Of a stretch of 64,000 nt of DNA, positions 1 to 15,000 are shown one piece after another. Location: contig JAAVTG010000771.1 in assembly GCA_011947345.1 (NCBI GenBank), forward strand, positions 58,882 through 122,881, in the 5' to 3' direction. How positions within the stretch are numbered: the first letter of the stretch is position 1; every line of letters begins with the position of its first letter. This stretch comes from Phytophthora quininea. Lineage: Eukaryota > Oomycota > Peronosporomycetes > Peronosporales > Peronosporaceae. Under the pieces are notes generated by a model. That model ran no database searches and was not told the DNA's origin. It saw only the letters and a program-made list of their open reading frames with translations. Position numbers and translations under genes: made by a program.

Positions 1-2
1 TC

Positions 3-3000
3 AGCACTCTAGTAGCTGGAGGTGATTGGCGTGTGGAGAATTTTAGTGCTGCAGCTCAAGCTATGGTGGTTGAAGCTGGTCAGCCCCTAAACTTTCAGGT
101 CCAGCTTAAGGACACTCGTCGCCTGGAAAAACAAGCAATTCGTTTGCGCGCGGTAGTGCTAGCACCCGTGCAAGAGGTTCAGAAGGTTCGAGTCACTACT
201 ACCCCATTCACCTTCAGTTTCCGGGGATCCCCATCAACATCTTCCCTGACAACAAGCAGTTCACTCACGAGTATCGTAACTGCGCTGGAAGCTCTCAGCA
301 CGATCTCAACTAATGGCATCGTCATAACCCCAGTGATTAGTGGCGACACTACTGCTGTATTGAACCACGAATTTCTAGTCACGTTTACCAAGGAAATGGG
401 CAGCTTGCCTCTTTTAGCGAGCACTGGTTCTACTGTGACGTCGGTAACAAAAGGCGTTGTGTCTGTTCGGCAGGAGGTCCAGACGCTTAAGTGCATCTCT
501 GCGGTTGCTCTCAGCTCATCATTGTTATTTACAGTAGCTTATGATGGAACACAACAACCAGTCACTGTTCTCGCTACAGCTTTATTGAACACTCTAGCTG
601 GTGTGATTTCTGCATTGGTTGGGGGCTCATCCGTATCGGTGGCTGCAGAAGATGGATTGCAGACGACGGTCTGTGGACAAACTACTGCTTCCAGGTTGTT
701 TATTACGTTTAATGGTCTTCTTGGTGATGTGAAACCTCTTGTTTTCGTTGCTGGACCACAGCTGACACTGTCGGCCGAAGACGATACCGACAACACGGTG
801 AGCGGGATTTATCCTGCATGGGGCACCTTCCGACTTTCGCTGCCTGGGAGCGCTGATGTTACAGCAGATATCCCGTTCAATGCTGCGGGGACGCTTGTGG
901 CTACGGATCTGGGAACACTTTCTCTTGCGGGCCAAGTGACAGTGAGGAGAGACTGGTTTGACATTACGACTGAAATGGCAACTGCGAGGGTAGTGACTCT
1001 GGCGCAATGGACGGTCTCATTTGATGGTCACTCTGGAAGCGTGCCTGCACTCATTCCGGATAGTTCGGGTATATTCATGCACGACGACGGGCAGCACACA
1101 CCATTTGTGGAGACGATAGAGCTGGTACGAGGGTCTCTGGGTAATAATCGATCGGTCACGACGAGTGATACTAAGGTAACTTTGACTACAACGCTGGAAA
1201 ACCCAGGAGTACAGGAGGTGCAGAAGCTGCAGTGCTGGGGGAGCCAGCCGTTCACTGTTTCTTATGGGGTGAATACAGCAGTGATCCAGCCTGACGCGTC
1301 ATTAAGCGAGCTTGAGATCAAGCTGAATTCCATTTCCCTGGTGTGCTCGTCTACGCTGCTATGGAAAGCGATAATGTGCGCCGCCCAGCAGCTGATCTCT
1401 CCACTGCTACAAGATTTATTCCTGTGTGCAGTGTGGCAAGTCCACGTGCCATTGAAATTGTGTTTAACACGCCAGTAGATGTACCGCTTTTCGCTTGGAG
1501 TGTGACCACCAATGATATTTACATTACGGAACACACAAAAGGCGTATCTCCAAGTAGTTCCCCGTGATAATCTCAAATACGGAGGTGCAGAACTTGGTGT
1601 GCCAAGTAACCACTGCTGCGGCTGCAACTGCGTCTTTTGATTTGTCGTTTGCTGGACAAACTATCACAGTGGGGGCGAACACAGCACCGTCGGCGCTGGG
1701 AACTCAACTGAATACGATGCAAAGTATCACTCAAGCCGGTGGCGTGGATGTCACAAGCTCCTCGGCGCAAATTTGCACGACTGTGTTGCCCTATGTCCCC
1801 GTGGCAGTCACCTTTCGGGCCGTGGGTGATCAACCATCCATTGTAGTATCTCAAAGGCGCGATGGCATTCTGAAGGCAGACATCACTGAGGCCACGAAAG
1901 GACTCACCGCTCTTGTTTACGATGGAACTCATATGGGTCTTTTTAACGTCACGGCTACTCCTTTTATCAGTGGCACCTACGCGTTTGCGGTGACTGTGCT
2001 TTCACAACCGGCATTTTGTCCACCGACAATTCAGGTTCGACCTACACTTGCTAGTGGAATGACGAGTACTCACACGGCGCCATTGGTAGTCACGCAGGGT
2101 GTCAGACAATGGTTTATAGTGCAAGCTATCGACAAATTCTCTAACCTTCTCGAGTCCAGTACTGAGCTAGGAACTGCTGGTTTTGTTGCAAACTTGACGG
2201 GGCCCGCTGCTAGCGATATCCCTATGGACGGAAGCGAAGCATACCCAGTCACCATTAGTGAGTCGCAGCCAAACACAAACGGAGAATTTACGCTAAGCTT
2301 TCTCCCTCAGCGAGCAGGAATGTACACTTTGGGTCTAACACGACGACAGGCTGGAGGACTGTGGGCGACATATTTCTCTGCAGCAGATTTCTCGAGCGAA
2401 TATTTAAGCCGTCAAGACCCGACGGTGTCGTTTGAATGGGGAGAGACTTCTCCACTCGGTGACCCATTCCCCAACAAATTCTACTCGGTTCTCTGGGAAG
2501 GCGAGTTGCGCCCTGTTGTCTCTGGAATGCATATTTTCACGTTGCGTGCAGATGATTATGTGGCGCTAATTGTCGATGGGCAGACAATTTTGGATTTATT
2601 TGCAAACCCGGTTGTTTCGTCGACGAACAGCAAATCGGATTCGGTTCCGATTGAACTCCTTGAAGGTGACTTTTACAAAGTGGAAATTAGATACAGAACA
2701 CTGAACGCGCAGTCTTACGTTCATTTTGAGTGGAGTTGCCAGGCAGCAGGCCTGGCAAAGACGCCAGTACCTTCCGAGGCGCTCTTCACATCTACCCCGA
2801 TCGTGAATACACCGTTCACGATTGAGGCGTACCCTGGTGCTACTAACGCAACGCAAGTACGAAACTCGTTGGATGGTTTCATTAGCAATGACCCTGGCAA
2901 CTCCGTTGTCGTGGCCAAAGCACTTACGCCATTTAAATTTGAACTGGAGGCACGCGACACCTTCGGGAACGTACGATTCAACAGCGGAAATGATCTTTTA

Positions 3001-6000
3001 AAATTTCAATGATTGGCATCGATGGGTGGGCTCTTAGTGGGAGAATCAATGATGCGACCACGGGATCGCCGATTTATCTGAGTCCGGACGTTGTATGCGT
3101 GGCGTGCGCTGTTAGCTTTGTGGCAAGTACTCGCACACTGACATTAAATGTCGACATCGCAAGTCGGCTGGAAAGCGGCGTACGATTCAAGGTGAATGCG
3201 GCGAACGGCGGTACATTGGCGCATAAGAGCGATTGCTTGTTCGTGAGTCAGAGTGTTTCGGGACCTTTTACTTCTGGAGCGGTGTCAGTGATTGTCGAGT
3301 CCGCAAACGGTTGCATCGGATTTTCCTCCTCGCAGTTCGATATTACAGCGATAGTACCCACGGATTGGAACTACCTCGGCACATGCTCTGTTGTGTTAGG
3401 ATCGACATCGTTAACATCTTGCAGCAGCGATTTCCAATTGCAGCGTGGCGATCAGATTGCAATTGGTCGTGAAGTGAACAGTGTGCACGACACTGCAGGA
3501 TTACTCGATGCTTCAGATATACCGCTTCAGGACATATACCGGGGCGATTCCAGCGATTTTGTGCCCATCTTTAAAATTGGCGGGACTACTGGGCACCATA
3601 CAGCGGGTATTATGCCTTACGTGAAAGGCCTATACGAGCTGACAGTACGTTTACCATCCGTACGTGGTGTAATGGCTGTTATTACACAGGCGGATTCAGC
3701 GCTAGGTGGCAGCTATTACCTTTCCGTTGGAGGGCAGACGACCGCTTCACTGGATTATACTACCACAAGTGCCCAGATGATAGCAGCTCTGACAGGTCTT
3801 TCCACAGTTGGGGTTAATCGGGTAAGTGGCTCTGTGACGTGCAATAATGGAGATCCAAGCAAGGGTGTCGGTGGCTAGTCACGTTCATGCACGTCGCTGA
3901 CGATGTGGTGCTCGGTTTATCAGCTTCCTATGTTGGTACACTGACAGGCAAGAATGCTATCGTTGGTATACAAACACTTACGCGGCCAAAGGCAGCGCAA
4001 ATGGTGAATGGATTCCCAAAAAGTGTGCGCGTGGATCCTGGTGATATGAACCCGAGTGTGACCACTGCGTACGGTCAGGGCTTGTATGCTGCGACGTCCG
4101 GGTTGATTTCTTCGTTTTTGTTCAGATGAAGGATACAAATGGAAATAATGAAGAGAGCGACGATTATTCACTGCAGGTGAGTATCTTCCCGACTGGAACA
4201 CCATCGCTAGCAGCACAAGTCTTAGATGTGGCATACGTCTCAGAAGGACTTTACAATATCTCCTACATCCCCGTTTTGTCCGGCCGTCACACGCTTGTGG
4301 TGACTGCCCAGATCGCGCCAGAAGTTCATGTTGTCTCGTCATCGTTTGCTGCACCGGGTACGAATCGTGGTGGTAGCTTTGCGCTGCGATTGTTCGATCA
4401 AACCACAGCCCCCTTGTGTTCGAGGCCAACGCATCCGACGTCCAGCGTGCTCTGCTAAACCTGCCAGTGTTTACAGGAGCACTCCAAAATGACACGAATT
4501 CTACTTACTGGCAGAAAACAGCGATTGGTGTCACTAGGTCTACGAACGCCCAGTACGGGTTTGACTACACCATTACGTACACGAGACTGCCCCCTCAGTT
4601 ATCGTTGACGCTCGTGGAAACAGTAAACAACCTGTACAGCGGTGACGGTGGGAGCGGAGCCTCTCTTACGGCATCGATTCTAACGCAGCAAGCGCGCGAG
4701 CACGTGAAAACGTCAGCTACTCAAGGCCAACCAGTTGTTAATGAGCAGCAGGTCGTGACCTTGACATCGACAGCACCACTGACGGGCGGCTCTTTCCAGC
4801 TTCAGTTTGGCGTAGATACAACCGACATAATTCCGTACAACGCCCCTCCAGCAACGGTGGCGAGTTTACTGAACCAGTTACCTTCAGTTGGTCAGAACGG
4901 GGTGAGTGTTAGCTCCACAGCAGCAGGTATATGGACCGTCACGTTCATGGCAGCGACAGCAGGAACTCCACAGACGGCGTTTTGGAATTCGGCATTATAC
5001 ACCCCGAATCGATTGGTGCGCCAATCTACTCTAGTCGGTGTTGTCCCAAAGTTGGCAGCCTCCCCACAAACACGCTGGTCTCAAGTGCAGGACCTGATGG
5101 CACAATCTCAACATCAGTCTTAGTGAGCGGTGTGAGTCCTTTTACGACGATGGTCGCTCATGGTGCGATCGTTCCAGCGATGTGTACAGCAGTAGATGGC
5201 AGTACACCGTTTACACCGGGCTCAATTAACATTGTGGGCCTTGATGGACTCCACACAGGCAAGTTTCATTCACGTTCAAGTTTTATCATTCAAGCGCGAG
5301 ATATCAATGGGAACTTGCTTGATGGAACGGGAGGTGGTGACACTGGAGCCCCACAACAAGAAATACAAATAATTGAGACTAGCAGTACTGCCGGAACAAG
5401 CGCCCGGCTCTCAGGGACGTTCACGTTGGCTATGGGTGCTCAAAACACTGCAGCTCTACCAGCCAACGCGGGAATTCAAGTAGTAGCGGCTGCGTTAGAC
5501 GCTCTTGGTGCACTGAGCGGCTTTGTCATGGTGGATACGCCAGATGTGATGACAGCGGTGGTGTCTGGGACTGTTGTTGCTACTAAAACGTCAAACGTTT
5601 TAACAACTTCCTCAAACTTCATAGCTAGTGGCGACTTCATTTCAGGTGATTGGATTCGAATTGGCTCGGTGACTGGACCCGTGTTCGCTATCACTGCGAT
5701 TACCTCTACGACGATCACACTGTCGGGTATTTATCTAGGAGCTACAAGTAGCACCGCTACCGTCTACAAACAAAGGTATCCGGGTGCTGGTTACACTTAC
5801 AGAGTGCAATTTGCTCCTGAGCTTGGCGACTTGCCACCATTGACAGTGGACACCACACAATTAAGCAATGGTCTCGGATCTTCGAAAGTTACATCTTGCG
5901 ATTTCCTGCGCACACAGCAGATCCAGACCACAGCTCTGTCCCAAATCAGTGGCACGTTCTCGATTTCATTCCGAAACAATGTGACACCCATGCTATCATT

Positions 6001-9000
6001 TGACGTGAGTGCTTCCGCATTACGAGATGCTCTGGTAGCTCTGGAAGGCATTCACTGCGCGAGTGTCAGCAACAGTCCGCCTGGCCCTGACTCAAATGGA
6101 GGATATACGTGGCTTGTCACGCTTGTATCGACCGAGCCACAAGACGACAGCAATCTGGAACTCCTCTATGCTGAAGGGTATCTGTTACTGGGGAAACAAG
6201 CACAGGTCACAGTATCGCCGATATGCCCGACAACAACGACAATTGAAGGTGTCATTACCCAATCCTACAGTGGCCGCGAAGGACACTCGTTTATACCTGT
6301 ACTACGTGGAGCCTCGACCGTCGTGGGAGATGTCAGCTACATCAGTGGTGCCACGTATAACGCAGTTTACAACACACCGCGGGAGGCAACGTATTCTCTT
6401 GATGTGCGATATGTCGCCCCTCGCGGTTTGCTGGGCAGCTACTTTGACAATCGCTGGCTGTATGGCGCACCAGCGTTGGAACGTGTGGATTACGAAATTG
6501 ATTTTGCGTGGCAGAATGGTCGTATTACTCCAACGAGTCGAGAACACGTGAGCGTGCGATGGCAGGGCTACATCAAGCCCCCGTTCAGTGAGGACTTTTG
6601 TTTTACGTGACAGTCAATGATGGCGCGCGTCTTTGGATAGAAAACCAGCTAGTCATTGACCAATATGACTACGAAGTTGACGCCTCTGTAGCCGCTGGAG
6701 CGGTCGAGTTTAAGGCGAATACGTCCGTGACATTGGTGAAAGATCGTCTCACGGAAATTACGCTGGAATATCGTGAAAATGATGGAGTCGCTTCAATCTC
6801 GTTACTGTGGGAGTCTTTCACGCAACCGAAGCGAGTGGTGCCGAGTGCTCGTCTTTTCCATCGCTCCGATGCCATTTCCAAAAGCCCCTTTTCAGTTGCA
6901 ACGATGGGGTCGAAGCCGTCTCCTCCGACCAACCCGAGCCTTACCATTAGTGGCTCTGACTCACTAACAATCATTTTTTGCACCAAATGACGATGGTGGA
7001 GCACCTGTCACGAGTTATCGAGTCGAATGGTGGACGTATCAAGCGTATGGATTGCCAGAAGTGCAAGTTGTAAAGATCCCTTTGACAAGCACTGGTGGTA
7101 CATTTACTTTAACGCTTGACCCTGGACAAGTCACCGGGCCGTTGTCTGCTACTGCACTATATTCTGAAATGGAAGCAGCACTCGAGGGGCTTGATGGTGC
7201 TGGAGATGTGACGGTCACGCAGGTGCAATCGGCGGCGTCACAGGATTACACGATTACATTCAACTCTCGAATTGGGGCAGTCCCGATCATCTCTGTGGAC
7301 ACAACACTGCTTATTCCAGCAGCCGCCCAATTTGCCGTTGTTTGTGCGCGAGGTGCGGCTGCGGCTGCAACACACGGAATTCAATGCTTGGCAGCCGAAA
7401 GCAGAACAAGCACAGTGAATACCGTAAATGTGCAAGCATCTTCCGATTTTCCAGTCCCAGACACCGCTAGCTCTAGCGACCCGTACACGTACCTTATTTC
7501 AGGCCTCACGCAGCAGGCATCCACTGTCCCTCCTACAACCCCGGCCAGGTCGGCGGGGCCAATGGTCCAGGTTTCCAAGTGCGTGTGTTGGCGAAGAATT
7601 CAGCGGGCTACGGCTTGCCAAGTGCTACCGTGGCTTTAAAACCGATGGATGTGCCTGCTGCCCCGCAGAACGTCGCGCTACGGCTGGTTGCTGGTTCTAG
7701 TACAAGTCTTCGGATTTGGTGGGACCCGCCTGCGACCAACAATGCAGCTGTGGTTTCGAACTACGTTGTGGAGTGGAGTCCTGTGGAAGACCCGTTTGTC
7801 CCCGCCAGTCTTTTCGACATGGGCAGCAGTTTCCGCCAGATCCCAGGGTATTTCCTTCCTGCTCTGCCGACTTCACAGCGCTTTAACTACACGGTTGATG
7901 CCCTCGCTCCTGGTGTGACGTATCAGGTACAGGTCAGTGCAGAGAACGTCATGGGCGTCGGGCCAATAGGGCAGCCTGTGCCTTCGGCTGAGATGCCACG
8001 CAGTAAACCGGAACCATTGGTCGAGGGGTAGGAGGTGGTGTTGCACTGAGCGTGATGCCTGCTTCTTCCTCAATATCGACGTTAGCGTCTTCTACAAGCT
8101 TACTACTTTCGTGGCTTCCTGTTGCAGTTGCAGACGCGCACGGTGCCAGCGTGACGAGTTATGTTGTGGACTGGTTCCAGCCACAAAGTCCCAATACGTC
8201 GCCTTTCGAGGTGCAAATGATCCAAATCTTTGGGCAGAGCTCCACCGATATCGTCGAGGGTTCGTTCCGCGTCCAGTACAGCGGATCGTACACTGAGCCT
8301 CTGCCTGCTGATGTTAGCGAGGCAGAACTGGAAGATAACCTGGAGGCATTGCCCACATTACGAAGCGTGGAGGTCGAAAGGACTGCTGTCCCGTCACGGG
8401 GAGGATACACGTGGGCTATCACTTTCTTGTCAGAAGCACCCGCTCTGTTAGGGAAAATATTGGCAGTCGACTCGACGAATCTGCAGGCTGCAGGACTCGC
8501 CGTCGACGTGGGGGCACAACTTAGCACACCACACATTGGCAGTTCGTCAGTTACAGTTGCTGCTGTGCAGGGCTCAGCGCAAGTGACAAGTACAAACTCT
8601 GGTGCTCTCGCCGCACAGACTGGCATGTATCTTGCCGTCTCACAGACGGGTGTGGTCACTGGGTTGTGGCGAGTGGCTGGTGTTGTAGTCGCCACCATTT
8701 CTAATGTTCCTACTGCGACGTTGACACTCTCAGCGAGCTTCCCTGCTGCAAGTGGAAATTATCCTGCACAACTCGGATCGACAGTCCCAGGTGTCCAGCC
8801 AAACGACTATCACTCCACTGTCGTCCCAGCATTAACTGCTGTCCAGCAAACTTACTCACTTGTACTGGATTCGCTCCCGCCTGGTGTCTCTTATTCAGCG
8901 CGTGTGAGCGCATGCAACTCCCTGGGCTGCAATGCTCCGACAATGGCAACACCACTGACACTTGCAGCACCCAAGCAGAAACCAGCAGCACCTCTATTGG

Positions 9001-12000
9001 TGGCATTGTTTTCTGACAGTGCTTCAACCCTTCGCGTGCGGTGGAGACATCCGACAAGTGATGGAGGCGATGTTATCACGCACTACCGCATCGAATGGGA
9101 CTTGAAGCCTACGTTTAACTCGGGTAACAGCCTGACCGGGAAGACTTCGACTGGGAGTTCGTTGGGCTACGAACGGAAACCCGTGGTAACGCCAGGAGTC
9201 GATTGTTTGCTGACGCCGTGTGAGACTGTGATCGGCTCGCTTTTGCGAGGAACACCGTATTATGTGCGCGTGTATGCGTATAACACCTTTGGCTATTCTC
9301 TTGAGGCTGGCTACCCCGTAGTCCCGGGCTTTGGCGTGCCAATGACAATGGCAGACCCACCGGCCCAGGTGCTACTGGAGCCAATCGAGCCGTCTTTGGA
9401 CCGTGGTATTGCTGTGAAGTTTAACACGTCAAGTGCTAGCTACGATGACGGGGGCGCAGATGTCACGCAGTACCAAATTGAATGGGATGCCATGGACATC
9501 GACGCTGTCATTCCTGATGTCGTCGACGGGATTACAAAGGGAAAATCTGCAGCAGTTATCTCTACCCTGCTAATTGGTCGGGTGCTGTTCGCTCAGTACA
9601 CGACACAGTTGATATTGCTGTCTGGCACAGCTTATGACATTCGAGGCTCCTTCCGCTTGGCTTTCCGGGACGCGGTCACGGCTAACTTGCCGTGGGATAT
9701 ATCATCCGATGATCTCACTGGTGCACTTGAGGCCTTGCCAACTGTGGGTCGAGTGAAAATCCGCCGCATCGCCGCTGGATACGGTTTTGCGTGGTTTGTG
9801 TCTTTCTTGACAGCCCCTTTCGAGGCCGATACTTCGGCAGGAGGTGCTGTGTATGGCGATCTCCCTTTGATTCAAGTATCTGTCGACAATACTCAACTTC
9901 TTGCTGCTTTCAGTATCTCGCAACCAGCCACGGCAACGCTGACAGGAACAGGTGCGGTGTTAGCGACTTCGACGATCATTCGGGCTTTCAACGGGTTTGA
10001 GCAGCAGGTTGTCCAAGCGTCAACAACTGCGGGAAATTTAGGTGGATATTTTCAGTTGGTGTACGATCAGCAACAGACTGCACTGATTCCTGCGAATGCC
10101 AGCACTACGGCCGTTTACCACGCGCTTATGGATCTCGAAGGCGCAGAGCTGGCGATTGGGGACATTCAAGTATACGCTCAAGCGACCGTCGCTCCGATGG
10201 GGTTCGTTTATACGATTGTGTACCTGTCACGGCTTGGACCAAATCAACCTCTTGTTTCCTGCGATGGCTCGGCACTTACCAAATCTGTATCAAATGGTGC
10301 AGTATCCTGTACAACTACTCGCGCACAAGGAGGCGGCCTTCCGACCATGAACAGCCCCTTATACGGGGTCGCTGTGGTGAACAAGACGGATCTCCAAATT
10401 GACCTGGACGGCATGGCCCGGTACGAAATTCTTGGGTTGCGGTCTGGGATCGGGTATCACGTACGTGTATCTGCGTGGAATGGTGTTGGCGACATTTTCG
10501 GCGATACACAAGCATCATACCCCGCTCGCTTTGCAGTTACATCCCCGCCGGATTCGCCTCGAGATGTAAACGTGGGGCCTCTCTCGCCAACAGCTCTGCT
10601 GGTGTCATGGACGCAACCTTTAAGCACGGGTGGCTCCCCTATTTCGAACTACACTGTTCAAGTTGCAGCCCGGCACGGTATTTCGGAGCAGCAACTCATC
10701 CAAGCTGAAAGCTCGCTGGGTGACTTGTCGATTCGGCAGATAGCGTTGAAAGTGCGTCTTGGTGACCAAGCAGTCTCAGCGGTCATCAACGGCAACGCAT
10801 CGAAAGATGAAGTGCAGTCAGCAATAGCGACTGCCTTGAATGCTCAAGATGCGATCGCCGGTGTGAGCCGTACAAGTCTTGGCCCTTTCAGCGGTTATGG
10901 ATATGAGTGGATTGTCACGTTCAGCGATACACTGGAGGCGTACCTCTTATTGAGGCAACCGAGAGCTCGAGTGCCTTATACAGCTCTCCAGACTATAACT
11001 CGGCGCTTACGTTAACAGTGTCTGAAAGCGTGAGAGGGAGCATTGATGGCGACAGTATGACAGCGGCGAATGTATCAACGGTGGTAGCAGCCCCGCAACA
11101 TGAAGTCCAACGCATCTTTATCTACAGCGGATCGCCTGTGGATCTGGGTGGGTCAGTGTTACTCAGCGTTGGCGGCGAGTCTACACCATCACTTGTTGTT
11201 GGGTCTTCAGGTCAGGATATTCGTGCTGCACTCGAGGGCTTGTCGACTGTAAGTGAGGTGTCGGTGACCGTAACGAGTGATGTGATCGAGCGCTCTGCTT
11301 TTCCTGCGACGCGAAATGGTGTTTACTGGGATGTGACTTTTGTGGGCGCGACAACTGATTTGCCTCTCATGGGCGTGCGGACAGATCCGACTTTGAGATT
11401 TACCCGAGTGCGTGCGGTGGCACGCTCACAGGAATAACTCCGTGTGTGGAAGTGACTGAGCTGGTTGCGGGTGGGTTGCCGTCCCAAGTAGTTTTGACTC
11501 AATTGGATAGCGCCACCAATTATGTGGCACGCATCGCAGCTTCTAATAATGCGTTTGCCAGCAGCTACACCACCATACCTGGGCCATTCCAACCGACGGC
11601 ACGTCCTCCTCTGGAAGTTCGCAACGCTCTGGTCTCCCCTCTTGCACTTGATGCTCTTGGCGTTATATGGCAATCCCCTGAGTACAATGGAGGCGCCCGC
11701 ATTGTGCACTACAAAGTCCAATGGGACGTCAGCGCGAACTTCGACCAGCAAAGTATTTTTCAGGCTCGGATATCGTATTGTCTGGAGACGGGGTTCCCAG
11801 CTACGAGTACAGGATCACTGGACTGGATTCCTCGCAGGACTACTTCGTTGCTGTTGTCGCTTACAATGAAAGGGGCTATGGAGTTCCAGTGACAGCTCAG
11901 CCGGTAGACGCACGCAAACGCGTGACGCAGATCGTCATCCAAGCTGCGACGTTGTCCGAGTCGGTTCTTGCTGCGGAAACTGTTACGTTGAACTTTGCAA

Positions 12001-15000
12001 ACTATGCTGCTCAGACTACAAGTGCTATCCCTGTTACAGCGAGTGCATTGGAAATGCAGAGTGCGCTCCAGCGCTTGCCAGTTGTAGGAGTTCTGTCGGT
12101 ATCGCGCTCAGACTACTCAAATGGGCCGTCAGCCACTCCGTATGACACCAGTGGTGTGAGTACGAGTGGGCCCGGTGGCTTCTTGGTGGTCTGGACGATT
12201 ACGTTCCGTACAGCCTCGATCGATGGCATTCGCGCTAGTGCGCTTGGACTACTTTCGTACACGCACGTTGGCTCCACTTCTACCGTTTCTATCTCGGACA
12301 TTATCACACCCATTCAAAGTGCAGTGATGACGGTCCGACCGCGTGGCATGTCAGCAACCGGCCCTGTTGACGTCCGTGTATCAATTGTGGACGCGGCATC
12401 ATTTGGGGTAAGCTGGTTGCCATCTCTTTCAACGATAACTCCAGCGACAAAGTATCTTGTGGAATGGAGCGCGACCACAGACTTTGCGTCGTGTCGAGCT
12501 AGCTCGACGAGTGGGGGTGGGAGCCGTACAACATACGCCATAGCGGCAGCGAATTCGGATGTGATTCCTCAGACAAGTGTGGGGCCAACGGCCGTGTATC
12601 GTACACTATTGGAAGTTTATCTACAGGAACTCAGTACTATGTACGCGTATCTGCATTCAACGGCAACTACGGCTCCCCAGTGTTGGCACAGGTCGTGACA
12701 GTACACAACCCCAGCACTGCGGATGGCGTAGCTGACATTGCTATTGCTGTTGGCGTGAAGAATTTGGCGCCGCAGGCACAAACGCCGTACCGCCCCACGA
12801 CGGTGACGATGCAAGTAAGTTCCGAAGACCAGCCCACGCAGCTTGAAGTGAGATTCACAGAGCCAACAACGGATGCATTAGGCTTCACCGCCGGAAATGG
12901 TGGTGCTGCGATTACGAGCTACCGTCTAAGCTGGTGGGACCCGTCAAATGCTCTCGCTGTGCAGACTTACAATGTGCGTATGGTCGATGGTACAGGAGCC
13001 GCTACGCAGTGCACACCTTCCGCGTGCATGTTCCGACTGGGTGCTGAGATCCAGTACTTAGCTCTGACAGCTACTGCAATAACTGGAACGGGATCCTATC
13101 GACTGGTGCTGGCTTCCTCGATCTTCTCGCAGCCGCTATGCGTCACGACTGGCACGTGTTCGTTGTCTTTCGCCACTCCAACTGCTGTGGATTATACTGG
13201 ATCAGCTGAGAACCTGCAATTGCTGCTGGGGACTAATGCGCGCTTCCTGGTGGACGCAGCCGTTGCTGCCTGTATATTCGAGGTGGCTGCTGTAGCGACT
13301 CTGCAGTCCAACAAGCTGGCTGTTCGATTCGTCTCTGCGGTTGGAGGAGCAACAACGTGTCCGTTATCAACCGGATCGTTCACTATCCACATTGAGCCCA
13401 CAACGAGCTGTATTTTGACCTCGGCGAACACGGCCACGCTAAAGACTGCCATCTCAGGGTTGCTGAACGGCGACGTAGTTGATGCGTCTCTAGATGTTCA
13501 AACTGGAAACACCAATCGCTATCGGATTACATTTACGGGATCCAGCGCTTCTGGGGCGTCCGGAAATGCTGCCTACCCTCACATTGCTAACGTCGCGCAG
13601 CTAAAGGTTGTAGCTACCGATGGCACTGCCAGTTGCGTCGCGATTACCGGTAGCGTGTGGACTGGCACAGAGCTGAACGGCGGCCTCGTGACGCCTGGAG
13701 TCTCGTACGCTGTCCAAGTAGCGGCTCTGAATTCGGTTGGATTGGGCTCACCATTGCGTGCTACAGCGCTGTGTCATGACATGCCGTGCGCTACGACAAA
13801 CACTCTTCTTGCTCCTGCCGCACCGCCTCTAGCGCCTGTTGGCGTCACGGTGGCAAGCAATAGGGCTGATCGTACAGCGCTCAACGTTGTTTGGAACGCA
13901 CCAACGTCGAATGATGGTTCCCCTGTGCTGCGTTATCTGGTGGAGTATTCAACGGCAGACCTCTCCTCGGTTTTACCGCCATCGCTCTGCACGGGATGTG
14001 GTGTTGCGCTGACAAGTGGGTCTGTCTCCTCTCCACCGACACTGACGCTTAATACGAACTCGTTCCTCCTCTCTCAAGACCAAATGGTGGTGCTTCGCAG
14101 TTCTCCTCCATGTATTTTGGCTGTGAGTACCGACCAGGTGTGGTATGTGGTGACTGGCGGGCAAACAGTGTACAATGTTCAGCGCCAGAGCGGCTGCAAT
14201 GCGTTCACGGGTCAGACTTTCAACTTGGATGCACTGTATGATGCCACGACAACTGGATCCGTCCTAGTCTCCTCTGGACAATCGGTGACGCTCACATCGC
14301 TGACACCGAATTTGCAGTACATGGTGCGGGTTCGTGCTCAAAACAACGAGGGGTTTGGTGCTGCAGTCATCGCTACGCCCATTTGCGAGTCTGGTCTTGA
14401 TTCTTGTCATATTCCGCCGAAAGTAGTCACAATGCAGCTACCTGCAGCACCCTCACTGACCGTACCGTCACTGCTGTTAGGTGGAGGTGTGCCATCCAAT
14501 TCGTTAAGTTTCACGGCCAACACATTGACAATTGCGTTTAGCGACCCCAACAGTTGGTCGGGCCTAGAACATGTCGACAGCTTTCGTGTTGAATGGGATT
14601 CGAGTCCAGATTTTGCGTCGCCAAGCAAGCAAACTGCGATTGTTACTCCATCCGCGACCAAGTTACCGTCGCTTTGGCTCACTAGACAGCTTTGCCCAGC
14701 GTGTATAACAGGTCTATCCAGTGCAGCTGGCACTCTATCGGTGGGGAACTCGGCTGGACTCACGTTAGGCCTGGGTATTGGAGACTGGATCACAGTAAAT
14801 ACCGGCGTGAGGTTATGCCAATTTCAAGTTACGAGTCCAGCGGTGACTTCATCAACAATTAACGTGGCCCCAGGCTATGGATGCTCAGATTTCAGTGCGC
14901 AGGCATACTCGTTGGATGTCCGTAGGACTTACGTACACAAGCTAAGCACTGGACTAGCGATGGGGATCACAACTCACATACGAGTGACGGCTCATAATTC